Counted from the stretch's first letter, positions 1-9,316 are shown. The stretch: 64,000 nucleotides of DNA from Pseudomonadales bacterium (GCA_022819645.1 JAJEGU010000017.1:62001-126000); one strand, 5' to 3'. Made by a program: numbers and translations. Notes: a model not told the origin generated them from the letters alone.

Positions 1-661
1 GCGGACTCCGCTGCATGAGTGTCATCCAGACATCGTTATCCTCCAAGTCAGCCAGCGGGGCGAACATCTGACAGCCCTCCACCAGTCCTTGCGGATTCAA
101 TTTCTGGGCAGAAACTCCTCGATTATTCATCGCACGTCGGCGATTGTCGGACTCCGCTCGCCTCGTGCCGATCAGCAAAATCGCACCGCCGAATTCCTGC
201 GTAAGTCGAAGGATCAGCTTGTTTGTGGGCGAAATCTTCATCCTGTCGGTACACCAGCGAAAATTCCTGGTGGGCGGTATGTAGCCTCTCCCTATGACGC
301 TGACCCAGAATGTCTGGTCAATGCATGGCGTCGTAACTTCCGTTGAAATGGGTAGGCCCGACTGGACCCCCGCCAGATCGATTTGCTGCAACGAGTTTCG
401 GAGATGACTGATAACGAGGGGCGATTCCACCAGCGTATCGTTCCCAACGACCAGAATCTGGCGGCTTCGCTGCTTCAGCGGCAGGTCCGCGATGACCTCC
501 CAGACCAGTTGGAGCAGCAATGTGGAATCCTTGCCGCCCGAGTACGCGACGATCCACGGGTAGCTGTGCGCCTCCAGATATTCGGAGCGAATGACATCCT
601 TTATGTCCTCAAGGCGTGAGGGCAGGCCTGAGATCGAAATTGCGAGGGCAGGCTCTGTCAT
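1..661 (-). CDS. dndC: DndC-family DNA phosphorothioation sulfurtransferase, 5' part only
   Basis: The 5' part of a DndC-family gene continues past the left edge; 220 codons are visible from the ATG at 661 with no stop or frame break. Seen: PP-loop SGGKDST at residues 41-47, FRWCTDRMKI at 134-143 and LLIGTRRAES at 162-171. This ATP-pyrophosphatase/PAPS-reductase-like layout with the FRWCT cysteine is typical of DndC, the iron-sulfur component that works with a cysteine desulfurase, DndD and DndE to place sulfur in the DNA backbone. The gene seems to head its operon: a plausible promoter lies at 688-716, and the usual preceding dndB repressor gene is not on its right. SspD of the Ssp system is a related alternative. 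The rest of the cluster would lie left of the window. Confidence 0.9.
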   Translation of the reverse strand, partial: MTEPALAISISGLPSRLEDIKDVIRSEYLEAHSYPWIVAYSGGKDSTLLLQLVWEVIADLPLKQRSRQILVVGNDTLVESPLVISHLRNSLQQIDLAGVQSGLPISTEVTTPCIDQTFWVSVIGRGYIPPTRNFRWCTDRMKISPTNKLILRLTQEFGGAILLIGTRRAESDNRRRAMNNRGVSAQKLNPQGLVEGCQMFAPLADLEDNDVWMTLMQRSP

Positions 662-687
662 ATTTTGTTGCGGCTCCAATCCGCGAG

Positions 688-716
688 ATTATCGGAGAAT
701 CTGGGTGTGCTAACAA
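688..716 (-). promoter_or_regulatory. Predicted sigma70-type promoter of dndC
   Basis: On the minus strand TTGTTA (716-711) and GATAAT (693-688) are separated by 17 bases, 4/6 and 5/6 matches to consensus, 27 bases upstream of the dndC ATG. A GGAG lies about 12 bases before the start codon. Found by eye only. Confidence 0.5.
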
Positions 717-765
717 ATGGTATACGCATGTTCACCGATTAGCCAAGAAAAGGCGGAAAATACTC

Positions 766-791
766 GACCCGTCTCCGAGGAGTGACGGGTC
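766..791 (-). terminator. Hairpin downstream of the symporter gene
   Basis: A perfect 8-bp inverted repeat, GACCCGTC with GACGGGTC, has a 10-base loop. On the minus strand a T-rich but interrupted tract follows (gagtattttccgcctttt). It lies about 75 bases past the symporter stop and could end that transcript before dndC. The T-run is poor, so this is a weak intrinsic terminator candidate. Confidence 0.45.
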
Positions 792-864
792 GCGCCGGGC
801 TCATCCGAATTGCTGTTGCATACAGATGTTGATCGGCCCATACCCCGATTACAACAGGAATCAG

Positions 865-2361
865 TCAAATCTCCATCATCCGGTCGATGTCCCGGGCCAG
901 TTTTGGTGGCGGGGTGGCGTAGGAGACCGCGAAGAACAGCACCAGCGAGGTGACGAATGCGGCGAGGCCGCCGGAGATTCCCCAGGGGAGGGTGACGCCG
1001 GCGAGCTGGACGGTGAAATTGATTGCCAGGGCACTCACCACGGCGGCCACGGTGCCAGCGGTGGTGGCGCGCTTCCAGTTCAGGCCGATGGCGAGTACCG
1101 GAAAAAGCGAGGCGGCGAAAGTGCTCCAGCCGAACGCGCCGAGCAGGGCGACAAGGGTGGCATCGCGATAGTACGAGAACAGCGCGAAGCCGGCGGCGAC
1201 CACCGCGAGAACCACCGTAACCACCCTGGCCCAGAACAGTTCATTGCGCACCGGCCGGCCGCGCAGGGCCCGGGGAATGTCGTGGATGACGGCTGCGGTG
1301 CCGATATTGAGGAATGCGTCCGAGGTGGACATGATAGCCGCGAACAGCGCGGCGAAAACAATGCCGGCAAGCAGCGGGCTTGCGAACATGGCCAGGAATG
1401 TGGCGGCGGCATCGTCCGGCAGCGCCAATGGTTCGGCGGAGCCGCCCACAACCACCGCGCGCATGACCAGTCCGATGGAAATCCACAGAAAGGCGGACAC
1501 CATGTAACCCAGCAGCGAAAGCGGCAGGATGCTGCGATTGTCCGCCAGATTCCGGTTCATCATCATCTTGGTGACGATATGGGGCTGTCCCGCAAGGCCG
1601 ATGCCGAACACAAAGAACCAGCCCAGCGAGGTGATGATTCCCGCCGCGCCAAAAGGCATCATCGATTCGCTGTCGTCGGCGAGCACGATTTCGCCGGCTT
1701 CCCGCAGGCCGCCGTCAAAGGCCTGCATGGCGGCAATCAGGATGAGAATTCCGGCCACCATCATCACCAGCCCCTGCAGCACATCGGTATAGACCGATGC
1801 GATCACGCCGCCGGTAACGCAATAGAACACCAGCACCGCGGATGACAGCAGCACGCAGGAGAACAGGCTGGTGTCGGCGAATCTTTCGGTGCCGGCAAGA
1901 ATCGACTGCATCACCACCGACATGGCCAGAATCTGGGTGGCAAGATAGCCCAGCACCCCAAGCACAATGGTCAGCGCCACCAGGCCCCGGGCCAGTTCGC
2001 TGCCATAACGCGCCGCGATGACATCGGGAATCGACATACAGCCCCGCAGCTCGGCGATCATGCGGATGCGCTTGGCGACGAGGAAAAAGCCGAGCCCGAA
2101 AGCTGTGGCCGAGATCACCACCATCCAGAAGGAACTGACGCCGACGGAATACACCAGCCCGGGGCCGCCGACAAAGCCGAATCCGCTGAGGGTGCTCGCG
2201 AACAGGGCCAGGGAAACCACGATCGGCCCCAGGCCGCGGCCGGCGATGAAGAAGTCTCCGGCGCTGCGGGTGCGGCCCATGCTCCAGAGGCCGATCGCCA
2301 CGCACAGGGCCATGTAGAGGACGATGACGCCGAGGATGATTTCCTGTCTGAATGCTTCCAT
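865..2361 (-). CDS. Sodium:solute symporter (SSS family)
   Basis: A 498-residue polytopic membrane protein with about thirteen hydrophobic segments. It begins like SSS transporters: a short periplasmic N terminus, a first helix (VLYMALCVAIGLWS), then TRSAGDFFIAGRGLGP and FASTLSGFGFVGGPG. The later STSDAFLNIGTAAVIHDI resembles the sodium-site region of the LeuT-fold family. SSS proteins import small solutes with sodium across the inner membrane; the substrate here cannot be read from sequence. It is the second gene of a minus-strand pair, 39 bases after a small membrane protein at 2401-2970, which suggests a two-subunit transporter or co-expression. Confidence 0.88.
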   Translation of the reverse strand: MEAFRQEIILGVIVLYMALCVAIGLWSMGRTRSAGDFFIAGRGLGPIVVSLALFASTLSGFGFVGGPGLVYSVGVSSFWMVVISATAFGLGFFLVAKRIRMIAELRGCMSIPDVIAARYGSELARGLVALTIVLGVLGYLATQILAMSVVMQSILAGTERFADTSLFSCVLLSSAVLVFYCVTGGVIASVYTDVLQGLVMMVAGILILIAAMQAFDGGLREAGEIVLADDSESMMPFGAAGIITSLGWFFVFGIGLAGQPHIVTKMMMNRNLADNRSILPLSLLGYMVSAFLWISIGLVMRAVVVGGSAEPLALPDDAAATFLAMFASPLLAGIVFAALFAAIMSTSDAFLNIGTAAVIHDIPRALRGRPVRNELFWARVVTVVLAVVAAGFALFSYYRDATLVALLGAFGWSTFAASLFPVLAIGLNWKRATTAGTVAAVVSALAINFTVQLAGVTLPWGISGGLAAFVTSLVLFFAVSYATPPPKLARDIDRMMEI

Positions 2362-2400
2362 TTTGCTGGCGTCAGGCGGCCTCTTTCATGTGGCGGCACA

Positions 2401-2970
2401 TTAACGACGACTTTCCGAAATTCGCTCTCCGGAAAAATCCGGTTCCGCATCGGTGCGGGCCTCCCGCAGCAGTCGCTCGAAGCGGCGCTCGTCCGATTCG
2501 CTGAGAATGTAGCTGCGAAATCCGCCGCTGTAGACCGCGATCAGAATGACGCCGGCAAACCACACCCCGTACACCTGCCAGGCTGTGGCTGCGGGGAATC
2601 CCAGAAACCAGCCGGTTTCGCCACTGGCCAGAAAGGCCAGATGTCCGAAATACATCTGCTGCCAGACTATCAGGTTGGTTACAAAGACCGCGGTCATCCA
2701 GCCGAAAAAGACCGGCGTGCGTTTGTCAGGGCTTACACTGAGCGTACAGAGCAGCACCGTAAACAAAAGCAGCAGACAATTGAAGACAAAAGCCAGGCCG
2801 CCAATATCCGCCAGCCTCGCCGCGCCGTCACCGCCAATCAGCATGGCGGGAATCTCGCCGTGAGCCACGCCCGCCGCATTCTGCGGCGCTTCGGTAAACC
2901 CGATCAGCAACAGGATTGCCGCCATGCCCAGCACGGCGGTGAAAATCATTCCGGCGATCAATCGGTCCAT
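2401..2970 (-). CDS. Small integral membrane protein preceding the symporter
   Basis: A 189-residue protein with four or five clear hydrophobic segments (about residues 5-27, 55-80, 86-105 and 128-147) and a charged cytoplasmic tail (ESDERRFERLLREARTD). I do not recognise a named family. Its place directly upstream of the SSS symporter on the same strand, with a short gap, suggests an accessory or stabilising subunit. Accessory membrane subunits are known for some SSS transporters, but this protein does not clearly match PanF/YhdT- or DUF485-type partners. REP-like repeats lie beyond its 5' end. Confidence 0.7.
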   Translation of the reverse strand: MDRLIAGMIFTAVLGMAAILLLIGFTEAPQNAAGVAHGEIPAMLIGGDGAARLADIGGLAFVFNCLLLLFTVLLCTLSVSPDKRTPVFFGWMTAVFVTNLIVWQQMYFGHLAFLASGETGWFLGFPAATAWQVYGVWFAGVILIAVYSGGFRSYILSESDERRFERLLREARTDAEPDFSGERISESRR

Positions 2971-3088
2971 TTGGCGGATTCCTTTGATGATGCGGCAATT
3001 CTCATTTTGGCACTGAATCCCTCATTAAGGCCATTCCGTACGGAGTGACATTCCGCAAGGATCGACTGCGCCGAGCATCGTCCGCCGG

Positions 3089-3186
3089 CTGTCATTCTGC
3101 GCGGAGTCGCAGAATCTCGTGAATTTGACTCTGCGCCATCCGGCAAAAGATTCTGCGACTGCGCTTCGCTCCGCGCAGAATGACAG
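3089..3186. repeat. REP-like palindromic repeat pair (family A)
   Basis: Two copies of the family A palindrome face each other at 3089-3118 and 3149-3186, separated by about 30 bases. The core reads GATTCTGCGACTGCGCTTCG, followed by the complementary half ending in CGCAGAATGACAG; each copy folds on itself and pairs with the other. It fills much of the 334-base gap between two divergent genes (2971-3304). The rest of that gap holds a TGGGACACCCATCG motif (3201-3214) and a weak promoter. Confidence 0.85.
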
Positions 3187-3222
3187 CGGGAGGGGGAATC
3201 TGGGACACCCATCGCATCGTCC

Positions 3223-3251
3223 TTGACATCTGCGCGGCCAGGGGCCATTTT
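3223..3251 (+). promoter_or_regulatory. Weak promoter candidate for the NHL-repeat gene
   Basis: TTGACA at 3223-3228 matches the -35 consensus exactly. After 17 bases comes CATTTT at 3246-3251, a poor -10. The gene starts at 3305 and a good ribosome site, GAGGTG, precedes its ATG. Confidence 0.35.
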
Positions 3252-3304
3252 TGCAGCCCACGACCTGATACACAGTCAGCAATTTCCCAATTTCGAGGTG
3301 AACA

Positions 3305-4474
3305 ATGAAAATGAGCTTTTCTTCCGGTGGCGCAGCCGGAATTGCATGCAGGGCGGGAGTATTGGCCCTGACCGCGTCGCTGGTCTCCGCCGCCGCCCTG
3401 GCCCAGCCGCCCCGGCCGGGCGCCGTGTACCCCGCGGCCCATGCCGGTCAGCAGCCGGTCAACCATCTGCCCAATCCCTATGAAACCCAGCGCAATTTCG
3501 GCACCCTGCCCGATGGCCGCAACTGGGGTTCGGTGAGCGCGGTCAATATCGATATTGATGGTGTCCACGTGTGGGCGGGCGACCGCTGCGGCACCAATTC
3601 CTGCGCGACTTCGGACGTGGACCCCATCGTCAAGCTCGACCCCAGTGGCCGCGTGGTGCAGTCTTTCGGCGGCGGCATGATCATCTGGCCCCACGGCATT
3701 GACGTGGACAGCGAAGGCAATGTCTGGATTGCCGATGCCAGGCTGGCGAATGAAAACGAACTGGCGGAAAACCCCGCCGCGGCCAACCGGGGCAGCGCCG
3801 TGCTCAAGTTCAGCCCGGAGGGCGAGCTGCTGATGACTCTTGGCACGCCGGGTGAAATGGGCGACCCGCCGACGCACTTCACCGAACCCAATGACATGCT
3901 CGTGGCGCCCAACGGCAATGTCTTCGTCGCCGAAACCCACAGCGCCCAGTTCCAGAGCGAGCCGGGCCCGGACGCCAAGAGCCGCATCTCGATCTTTGCG
4001 CCGGACGGCAGCTTCATCAAGAGTTTTGGCCAATGGGGCTTTGAAGATGGGGAATTCCGGGCGCCGCACTCCCTGGCCATGGACTCCCAGGGCCGCCTGT
4101 TCGTGGCGGACCGCGGCAACAACCGCATCCAGATCTTCACCCAGGACGGCGAACATCTCGATACCTGGTACCAGTTCAGCCGCATCAGCGGGATCTTTAT
4201 CGACCGCGGCAACGATATGCTCTACGCCATCGATTCCGAGTCCGACCCCAATTACAACCCCGGCGGCTGGCGCAAGGGCCTGCGGGTGGGCAATGCCCGC
4301 AACGGCGAAGTGCTGTATTTTGTGCCGGAGCACATTTCGGAACGGTCTTCGGGCATGGGCGGCATCGGTTCCATGGGTGAGGGAGTCACCGTGGACAGCA
4401 GCGGCAATGTGTATGCCGGCGAAGTCGGCCCGATCCGGGGCATGACGAAGTTTGTGCCCAGGCTGATTCCCTGA
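3305..4474 (+). CDS. Exported NHL-repeat beta-propeller protein
   Basis: A 389-residue protein with a Sec signal peptide (hydrophobic core about residues 15-35, cleavage probably after AALA or nearby). NHL-type repeats follow: VVQSFGGG...WPHGIDVDSEGNVWIADA, FTEPNDMLVAPNGNVFVAETH, FRAPHSLAMDSQGRLFVADRGNNRIQ. The PHGI/PHSL, DxxGNVWIAD and RIxxF patterns are those of six-bladed propellers, including the lyase half of peptidylglycine alpha-amidating enzymes. No second catalytic domain is present, so the role is an undefined periplasmic binding or lyase-like function. The ATG has a GAGGTG ribosome site. A strong terminator follows the stop. Confidence 0.85.
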   Translation: MKMSFSSGGAAGIACRAGVLALTASLVSAAALAQPPRPGAVYPAAHAGQQPVNHLPNPYETQRNFGTLPDGRNWGSVSAVNIDIDGVHVWAGDRCGTNSCATSDVDPIVKLDPSGRVVQSFGGGMIIWPHGIDVDSEGNVWIADARLANENELAENPAAANRGSAVLKFSPEGELLMTLGTPGEMGDPPTHFTEPNDMLVAPNGNVFVAETHSAQFQSEPGPDAKSRISIFAPDGSFIKSFGQWGFEDGEFRAPHSLAMDSQGRLFVADRGNNRIQIFTQDGEHLDTWYQFSRISGIFIDRGNDMLYAIDSESDPNYNPGGWRKGLRVGNARNGEVLYFVPEHISERSSGMGGIGSMGEGVTVDSSGNVYAGEVGPIRGMTKFVPRLIP

Positions 4475-4479
4475 TTTTT

Positions 4480-4517
4480 GGCGGGCGCCGCTGAATCCGC
4501 GGCGCCCGCCATATTTT
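4480..4517 (+). terminator. Strong intrinsic terminator after the NHL gene
   Basis: GGCGGGCGCCGC (4480-4491) pairs perfectly with GCGGCGCCCGCC (4499-4510) over a 7-base loop, followed by ATATTTT. It starts 6 bases after the NHL stop. The open frame of the next gene runs through it, which argues against the most upstream possible start for that gene. Confidence 0.8.
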
Positions 4518-4540
4518 CACCAGCCCGGACTTGCGCGGCC

Positions 4541-5797
4541 TTGTCCTTCTTCCAGGCCACCCTGGGAATTTTCGCGTTCATTGGCATAGCCATTGCCTTG
4601 AGTGAACAGCGTCGGCTGCCCGGCTGGCGCCTGCTTGCCGGTGGGCTCGGCTTGCAGTTCCTGTTCGCCCTGCTTGTGTTCCGCCTCGAATTCGTGCAGG
4701 GGGCGCTGCATGGCGTCAATCAGGGAGTGCAGGCGATTACCGCGGCGGTCGAGGCCGGCACCGTGCTGGTTTTCGGCTATCTTGGCGGCGAGCCCGCCAA
4801 TGTGGCCTATCCCTATGCGGTGACGGACCCGGGCGCCACCTACATCCTGGCCTTTCGCGTACTGCCCCTGATCCTTTTCGTTACCGCGTTTTCCGCAGTG
4901 CTGTGGCATCTGCGGGTGCTGCCGCTGCTGGTGCGCGGATTCGCCTTCGTGCTGCGGCGCAGCCTCGGCGTTGGCGGCGCCGTGGGCCTGTCCGCCGCCG
5001 CCAATGTGTTCATCGGCATGGTGGAATCTCCGGCGCTGATCCGTCCCTGCCTGCGTTCGCTGACCCGTAGCGAGTTGTTTATCGTCATGACCTGCGGCAT
5101 GGCCACCATCGCCGGCAGCGTGCTCGTGCTGTATTCGGTGGTACTACAGGAAGTGCTGGACGATGCCCTGGGCCATATTCTCACGGCGTCCGTCATCAGT
5201 GCGCCGGCGGCCATCCTGCTTGCCCTGATCATGGTGCCGGAAAGCGGCGCGGGCAGCGCGGATGAAATGAATCTGGAAAGCAATTACCAGAGCATCATGG
5301 ACGCCATCACCCAGGGCGCCGGCGACGGACTGCGGCTGATGCTCAATGTGGCGGCCATGCTGATCGTGCTCGTCGCCCTGGTTACTCTCGCCGATAGCCT
5401 GCTGAGCCTGTTGCCCGAATTGGCGGGGCGGGAAATCAGCCTGGATAGAATCTTCGGCTGGCTGTTTGCGCCGCTGGTCTGGCTGATGGGGATACCCTGG
5501 AGCGAGGCGCCCCTGGCCGGCTCGCTGATGGGAACGAAAACCGTTCTGAACGAGTTGCTCGCCTATCTCGCCCTGGCGGAATTGCCCGCCGGTACCCTGG
5601 GAGAGCGCTCCACCATCATACTCACCTACGCGCTTTGCGGCTTCGCAAACTTCGGCAGCCTTGGCATCATGATCGGCGGCCTGAGCGGCATGTGTCCCGA
5701 GCGCGGCGGGGAGATTATCGGGCTTGCCATGAAGGCGCTGGTATCCGGCACCCTGGCGACCTGCATGACCGGGGCGGTGGCGGGGATGCTGGCCTGA
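4541..5797 (+). CDS. CNT (NupC)-family nucleoside transporter
   Basis: A concentrative nucleoside transporter family protein of about 418 residues. The family signature is clear: VEAGTVLVFGYLGG, FRVLPLILFVTAFSAVLWHLRVL, SAAANVFIGMVESPALIRPCL, TCGMATIAGSVLVLY, LICxxxPES-like LIMVPESG, and the C-terminal GTKTVLNELLAYLAL...ALCGFANFGSLGIMIGGL. CNT proteins import nucleosides with sodium or protons across the inner membrane. The open frame extends back to a TTG at 4478, but that falls in the preceding terminator, so I chose the in-frame TTG at 4541 just before SFFQATLGIFAF. No good ribosome site is visible and the start is uncertain. It converges on the M28 peptidase gene with a 4-base gap. Confidence 0.85.
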   Translation: MSFFQATLGIFAFIGIAIALSEQRRLPGWRLLAGGLGLQFLFALLVFRLEFVQGALHGVNQGVQAITAAVEAGTVLVFGYLGGEPANVAYPYAVTDPGATYILAFRVLPLILFVTAFSAVLWHLRVLPLLVRGFAFVLRRSLGVGGAVGLSAAANVFIGMVESPALIRPCLRSLTRSELFIVMTCGMATIAGSVLVLYSVVLQEVLDDALGHILTASVISAPAAILLALIMVPESGAGSADEMNLESNYQSIMDAITQGAGDGLRLMLNVAAMLIVLVALVTLADSLLSLLPELAGREISLDRIFGWLFAPLVWLMGIPWSEAPLAGSLMGTKTVLNELLAYLALAELPAGTLGERSTIILTYALCGFANFGSLGIMIGGLSGMCPERGGEIIGLAMKALVSGTLATCMTGAVAGMLA

Positions 5798-5801
5798 TTG
5801 T

Positions 5802-7559
5802 CTATTCCCGCGCGGCGGCGCTGGCGTCCCGGGTCTCCTTGAACTCATTGCCTTCGTACCACTGCGGCCAGACGGAGTCATTGGCCAATCGCTTGCCGAT
5901 CTCGAAATAGAGCAGCAAGTCCTCGGCGGCGCCGGTCAGGTCCCATTCCGGGTCGTATTCGTCCCCGGGGGCGTGGTAGCGATTGGCGACGTAGTCTTCC
6001 GACTGCTCCACCCCCCATTCATTGCCATGCTCCCGGCTGTCGGTGCCGCCTTCGGCGTACAGCGAGGGCACCCCGGCCCGGGCGAAATTGAAATGATCCG
6101 AGCGGTAATAGAATCCCCGCTCCGGCGTGGGTTCGGGGACGATGATCCGGTCCTGGGAGAAAGCCGCATCGGTGAGATAGTCTTCGAGTTCGCTGCTGCC
6201 GTAACCGATTACCACGATATCGCGCACCCGCCCCCAGGGGTTGAGAGCATCCATGTTGATATTCGCCACGGTGGTGGCGATGGGAAACACCGGATTTTCG
6301 GTGTACCACTGGGAGCCGAGCAGGCCGGATTCCTCGGCGGTAACCGCCAGAAACACCACGCTGCGCTCCGGCGGGGCGGGCTCGTTCAGATACAATTCGG
6401 CCAGCGCGAGCAGGGCGGCGGTGCCGGTGGCGTTGTCCACGGCGCCGTTCCAGATGTTGTCGCCTTCCATGCCTTCCACCATGCCGAGATGATCCCAGTG
6501 TGCGGTGTAGATGATGGTCTCATCCGGTCGCACCGAGCCGGGAATGGCGGCAATCACATTGTGGGAGCTTGAGCCGCGCACGCTGGTTTCCACGCTCATG
6601 CTGGCGCGGATATCCCCCAGCGGAACCGCGCTGAAACCGGGTTCGGCGGCCGCGGCCTTCATTCCCTCATAGTCTATACCCGCCGCGGCAAATAGCGCTT
6701 CCGCGGTCTCCCGGGTGATCCAGCCTTCGATGCCGGCAAGATGGGCGTTGTCGTTCTCCGAGGCGAGGGTGATCTGTGGGCCGGACCAGCTATTGTCCAC
6801 CACCTCCCAGCCATAGCCCGCGGGCCCGGTTTCATGCACGATGAGGATTCCCGCCGCTCCCTGCCGGGCCGCTTCCTCGAACTTGTAGACCCAGCGCCCG
6901 TACCAGGTCATGGCATTGCCGTTGAACAGTTCCGGGTCCTGACTGGCATAGCCGGGGTCGTTCACCAGCACAATCACGGTCTTGCCCGCGGCGTCCACAT
7001 TGGCGTAATCGTTCCAGCCGCGCTCGGGGGCGACAATGCCATAGCCCGCAAAGACGACTTCGCTGTCTTCCACGGTAACCGGCGAAACATGATGCCGGCT
7101 GCCGATGACCATCTCGCTCTTGTAGGCGGGGCTGGCCTCGAAGTCGCCGCTGAATTGCAGCACGGGCGCGGTGGCGGCGGTGATTTCCACCACATCGACT
7201 TGCTGCCGATATGAATCGCCATTGCCCGGCCCTGCGCCCAGGGCGCTGAACTGTTCGGTGAGATAGTCGATGGTCATCCGCCCGCCGGGAGTCGCCGGGG
7301 CGCGGCCCTCGAACGCATCGGAGGCCATGACCGCAGTGTGTTCATGCAAGACGGTCGCCACCGCGTTGCGGCGGCCTTCAAGGTTTGCATCCGGACGCTC
7401 ATCGGAAACCGCATCGGCCGCCGGCGCGCTGACGGTCGGTTGCGCCGGGTCCGGGTCCATTGCCGGAGCGGTGGCCGTGCCGGAGTCGCCGCAGGCGGCC
7501 AATGCAAGAAGGGCGGGCGCAAGAAGCACGCCGGGCAAAGCCGGCAGGCGAAAAGTCAT
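5802..7559 (-). CDS. Lipoprotein M28-family metallopeptidase with PA domain
   Basis: A 585-residue protein. The N terminus has a lipoprotein signal with lipobox LALAAC, then a low-complexity linker. A PA-type insert follows at about residues 150-300 (VVFAGYGIVAPERGWNDYANVDAAGKTVIVLVNDP). The peptidase domain has YTAHWDHLG, the aspartate in AVDNATGTAALLALAEL, the catalytic EE pair in LAVTAEESGLLGSQWY, and RSDHFNFARAGVPSLYAEGG carrying the last zinc histidine. These match di-zinc M28 aminopeptidases. It is likely anchored in the outer or inner membrane and acts in the periplasm or at the surface on peptides. The next minus-strand gene upstream is ychF, 50 bases away. Confidence 0.9.
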   Translation of the reverse strand: MTFRLPALPGVLLAPALLALAACGDSGTATAPAMDPDPAQPTVSAPAADAVSDERPDANLEGRRNAVATVLHEHTAVMASDAFEGRAPATPGGRMTIDYLTEQFSALGAGPGNGDSYRQQVDVVEITAATAPVLQFSGDFEASPAYKSEMVIGSRHHVSPVTVEDSEVVFAGYGIVAPERGWNDYANVDAAGKTVIVLVNDPGYASQDPELFNGNAMTWYGRWVYKFEEAARQGAAGILIVHETGPAGYGWEVVDNSWSGPQITLASENDNAHLAGIEGWITRETAEALFAAAGIDYEGMKAAAAEPGFSAVPLGDIRASMSVETSVRGSSSHNVIAAIPGSVRPDETIIYTAHWDHLGMVEGMEGDNIWNGAVDNATGTAALLALAELYLNEPAPPERSVVFLAVTAEESGLLGSQWYTENPVFPIATTVANINMDALNPWGRVRDIVVIGYGSSELEDYLTDAAFSQDRIIVPEPTPERGFYYRSDHFNFARAGVPSLYAEGGTDSREHGNEWGVEQSEDYVANRYHAPGDEYDPEWDLTGAAEDLLLYFEIGKRLANDSVWPQWYEGNEFKETRDASAAARE

Positions 7560-7609
7560 GGCAACCTCGTCAGGCGAATCAAAGCGCGAAGCATACCCAT
7601 GCCGCGCTC

Positions 7610-8701
7610 CTAGACATTAAACCGGAAGTGGATGATGTCGCCGTCGCGTACGGCGTAGTCCCTGCCTTCGAGGCGCCATTTACCGGCGTCCCGGGCGCCG
7701 ATTTCGCCCTTGTGCGCGACGAAATCGTCGAAGGAAACGACTTCCGCGCGGATGAAGCCGCGTTCGAAATCGGTATGAATGACACCAGCCGCGCTCGCCG
7801 CTTGGGCGCCCTTTCGCACCGTCCATGCCCGGGCTTCCTTTGGGCCGGCGGTGAAAAAGGTCTGCAAGCCGAGAAGCTGATAGGCGGCTCGGATGACTCG
7901 GTCGAGGCCGGCTTCCTCCATGCCCAGCTCTTCCAGGAACTCCTGCCTGTCGTCGTCCGCAAGCTCGGCGATTTCGGCCTCGATCTTGTTGCAAACGACC
8001 ACCATTTCGGCGCCTTCCGCTTCAGCAATGGCGGCCACCGCCACAACCCGGTCATTGCCGTCGATACCGTCCTCAGCCACGTTGGCGATGTACAGCACGG
8101 GCTTGGCGGTGAGCAGGTGCAGGCTGCGCAAATTCTCGCGCTCCTCCCGATACAACTCGATGGCCCGCACCGGCTGCATCCGGTCGAGGCCTGCCTGGAT
8201 CTTCTCCAGCAGCGCAGCCTGCCGCTGGGCGTCCTTGTCGCCGCTCTTGGCGACGCGGATCACCCGGTCCAGGTTGCGGTTGACGGTTTCCAGGTCCGCA
8301 AGGGCAAGCTCGGTATTGATGGTCTCGATATCGTCCGCGGGTCGAATTTGGTCGGAAACATGGGTGATGTTGCTGTCTTCGAAGCAGCGCACCACATGGG
8401 CGATGGCGTCGGTTTCGCGAATATTGGCGAGAAACTGGTTGCCGAGGCCTTCGCCTTGCGAGGCGCCGGCCACCAGACCGGCGATATCGGTGAATTCCAC
8501 CGTGGTGGGAATTGTTCTGGCGGGTTGCACGATTTCCGCGATGCGGTCGAGCCTTGGGTCAGGGACAGCCACCACGCCGGAATTGGGCTCGATGGTGCAG
8601 AAAGGGTAGTTTTCCGCGGCGATGCCCGCCCGGGTAAGGGCGTTGAACAAGGTGGACTTGCCCACATTGGGCAAGCCGACGATTCCGCAACGCAACGCCA
8701 T
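7610..8701 (-). CDS. ychF: Ribosome-associated ATPase/GTPase YchF
   Basis: A 363-residue Obg-family P-loop protein, the usual YchF length when the ATG at 8701 is used ([17 protein letters not shown]); an in-frame start further upstream would add 27 unconserved residues. Seen: G1 loop GLPNVGKST near residue 8, [20 protein letters not shown], the NKIE specificity motif and the C-terminal TGS-type segment ending [13 protein letters not shown]. YchF binds ribosomes and hydrolyses ATP in preference to GTP, with roles in translation and stress. It follows pth by 13 bases in the conserved prs-rplY-pth-ychF order. Confidence 0.95.
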   Translation of the reverse strand: MALRCGIVGLPNVGKSTLFNALTRAGIAAENYPFCTIEPNSGVVAVPDPRLDRIAEIVQPARTIPTTVEFTDIAGLVAGASQGEGLGNQFLANIRETDAIAHVVRCFEDSNITHVSDQIRPADDIETINTELALADLETVNRNLDRVIRVAKSGDKDAQRQAALLEKIQAGLDRMQPVRAIELYREERENLRSLHLLTAKPVLYIANVAEDGIDGNDRVVAVAAIAEAEGAEMVVVCNKIEAEIAELADDDRQEFLEELGMEEAGLDRVIRAAYQLLGLQTFFTAGPKEARAWTVRKGAQAASAAGVIHTDFERGFIRAEVVSFDDFVAHKGEIGARDAGKWRLEGRDYAVRDGDIIHFRFNV

Positions 8702-8714
8702 TTCCGCCTGCTCC

Positions 8715-9290
8715 TCATTCCATCCGGTGTGCCGGCCCACTATGCAGGATTCGCATGGCTTCTTCCCATTCGCCGGCCGCAACCCGGGGCAGGACCGAGA
8801 TGGCGTCGCCTATGCCGTCCTCGATCAATTCGCGTTCCGCCGGGGGCGGGTCGCCGAGCACGTAATTTGTCACCAGGGACTTGTGCCCCGGGTGCCCCAC
8901 GCCGATGCGCAAGCGCCGGAAGGCATTGCGTCCGCCGAGGGATTCGATAATGCTGCGCAGGCCATTGTGGCCGCCGTGCCCGCCGCCGGACTTGAAGCGT
9001 ATCCTGCCTGCCGGGAAATCGATTTCATCGCAGGCGATGAGCACCTGTTCGGCTTCGATTCGATAAAAGCCGCAAACGGCAGCCACCGACAGGCCGCTGC
9101 GGTTCATGAATGTGGCCGGCCACAGCAGGCGGATTTCCCGCCCGGCGATGCGGATCTTGCCGGTTTCGCCATGAAACTTGCCGCGGGCGCGCAATTCCCC
9201 ATCGTATTCGGCGCACAAGCGCTTGAGCATCCATAAGCCGGCATTGTGTCGATTGCCGGCGTACGCGGGCCCCGGATTTCCGAGGCCCAC
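8715..9290 (-). CDS. pth: Peptidyl-tRNA hydrolase
   Basis: Pth releases tRNA from peptidyl-tRNA that has dropped off ribosomes. Seen: [18 protein letters not shown] with the catalytic His, the TFMNRSG substrate-binding motif, [27 protein letters not shown] and the [17 protein letters not shown] core. The GTG at 9290 yields MGLGNPG, which would remove the first beta strand found in all Pth proteins. In the same frame [13 protein letters not shown] can be read upstream, and the only initiator-like codon there is a CTG at 9320 overlapping the rplY stop. The true start is probably that CTG, giving about 201 residues, but I kept the conventional GTG. Confidence 0.9.
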   Translation of the reverse strand: MGLGNPGPAYAGNRHNAGLWMLKRLCAEYDGELRARGKFHGETGKIRIAGREIRLLWPATFMNRSGLSVAAVCGFYRIEAEQVLIACDEIDFPAGRIRFKSGGGHGGHNGLRSIIESLGGRNAFRRLRIGVGHPGHKSLVTNYVLGDPPPAERELIEDGIGDAISVLPRVAAGEWEEAMRILHSGPAHRME

Positions 9291-9316
9291 GATCAGTTGC
9301 AGGGAGTCTTGCGCGG

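Noticed and set aside
616..1845. 409-codon plus-strand frame opposite the symporter and dndC start
   Set aside because: Antisense shadow; the minus strand carries convincing transporter and DndC motifs.
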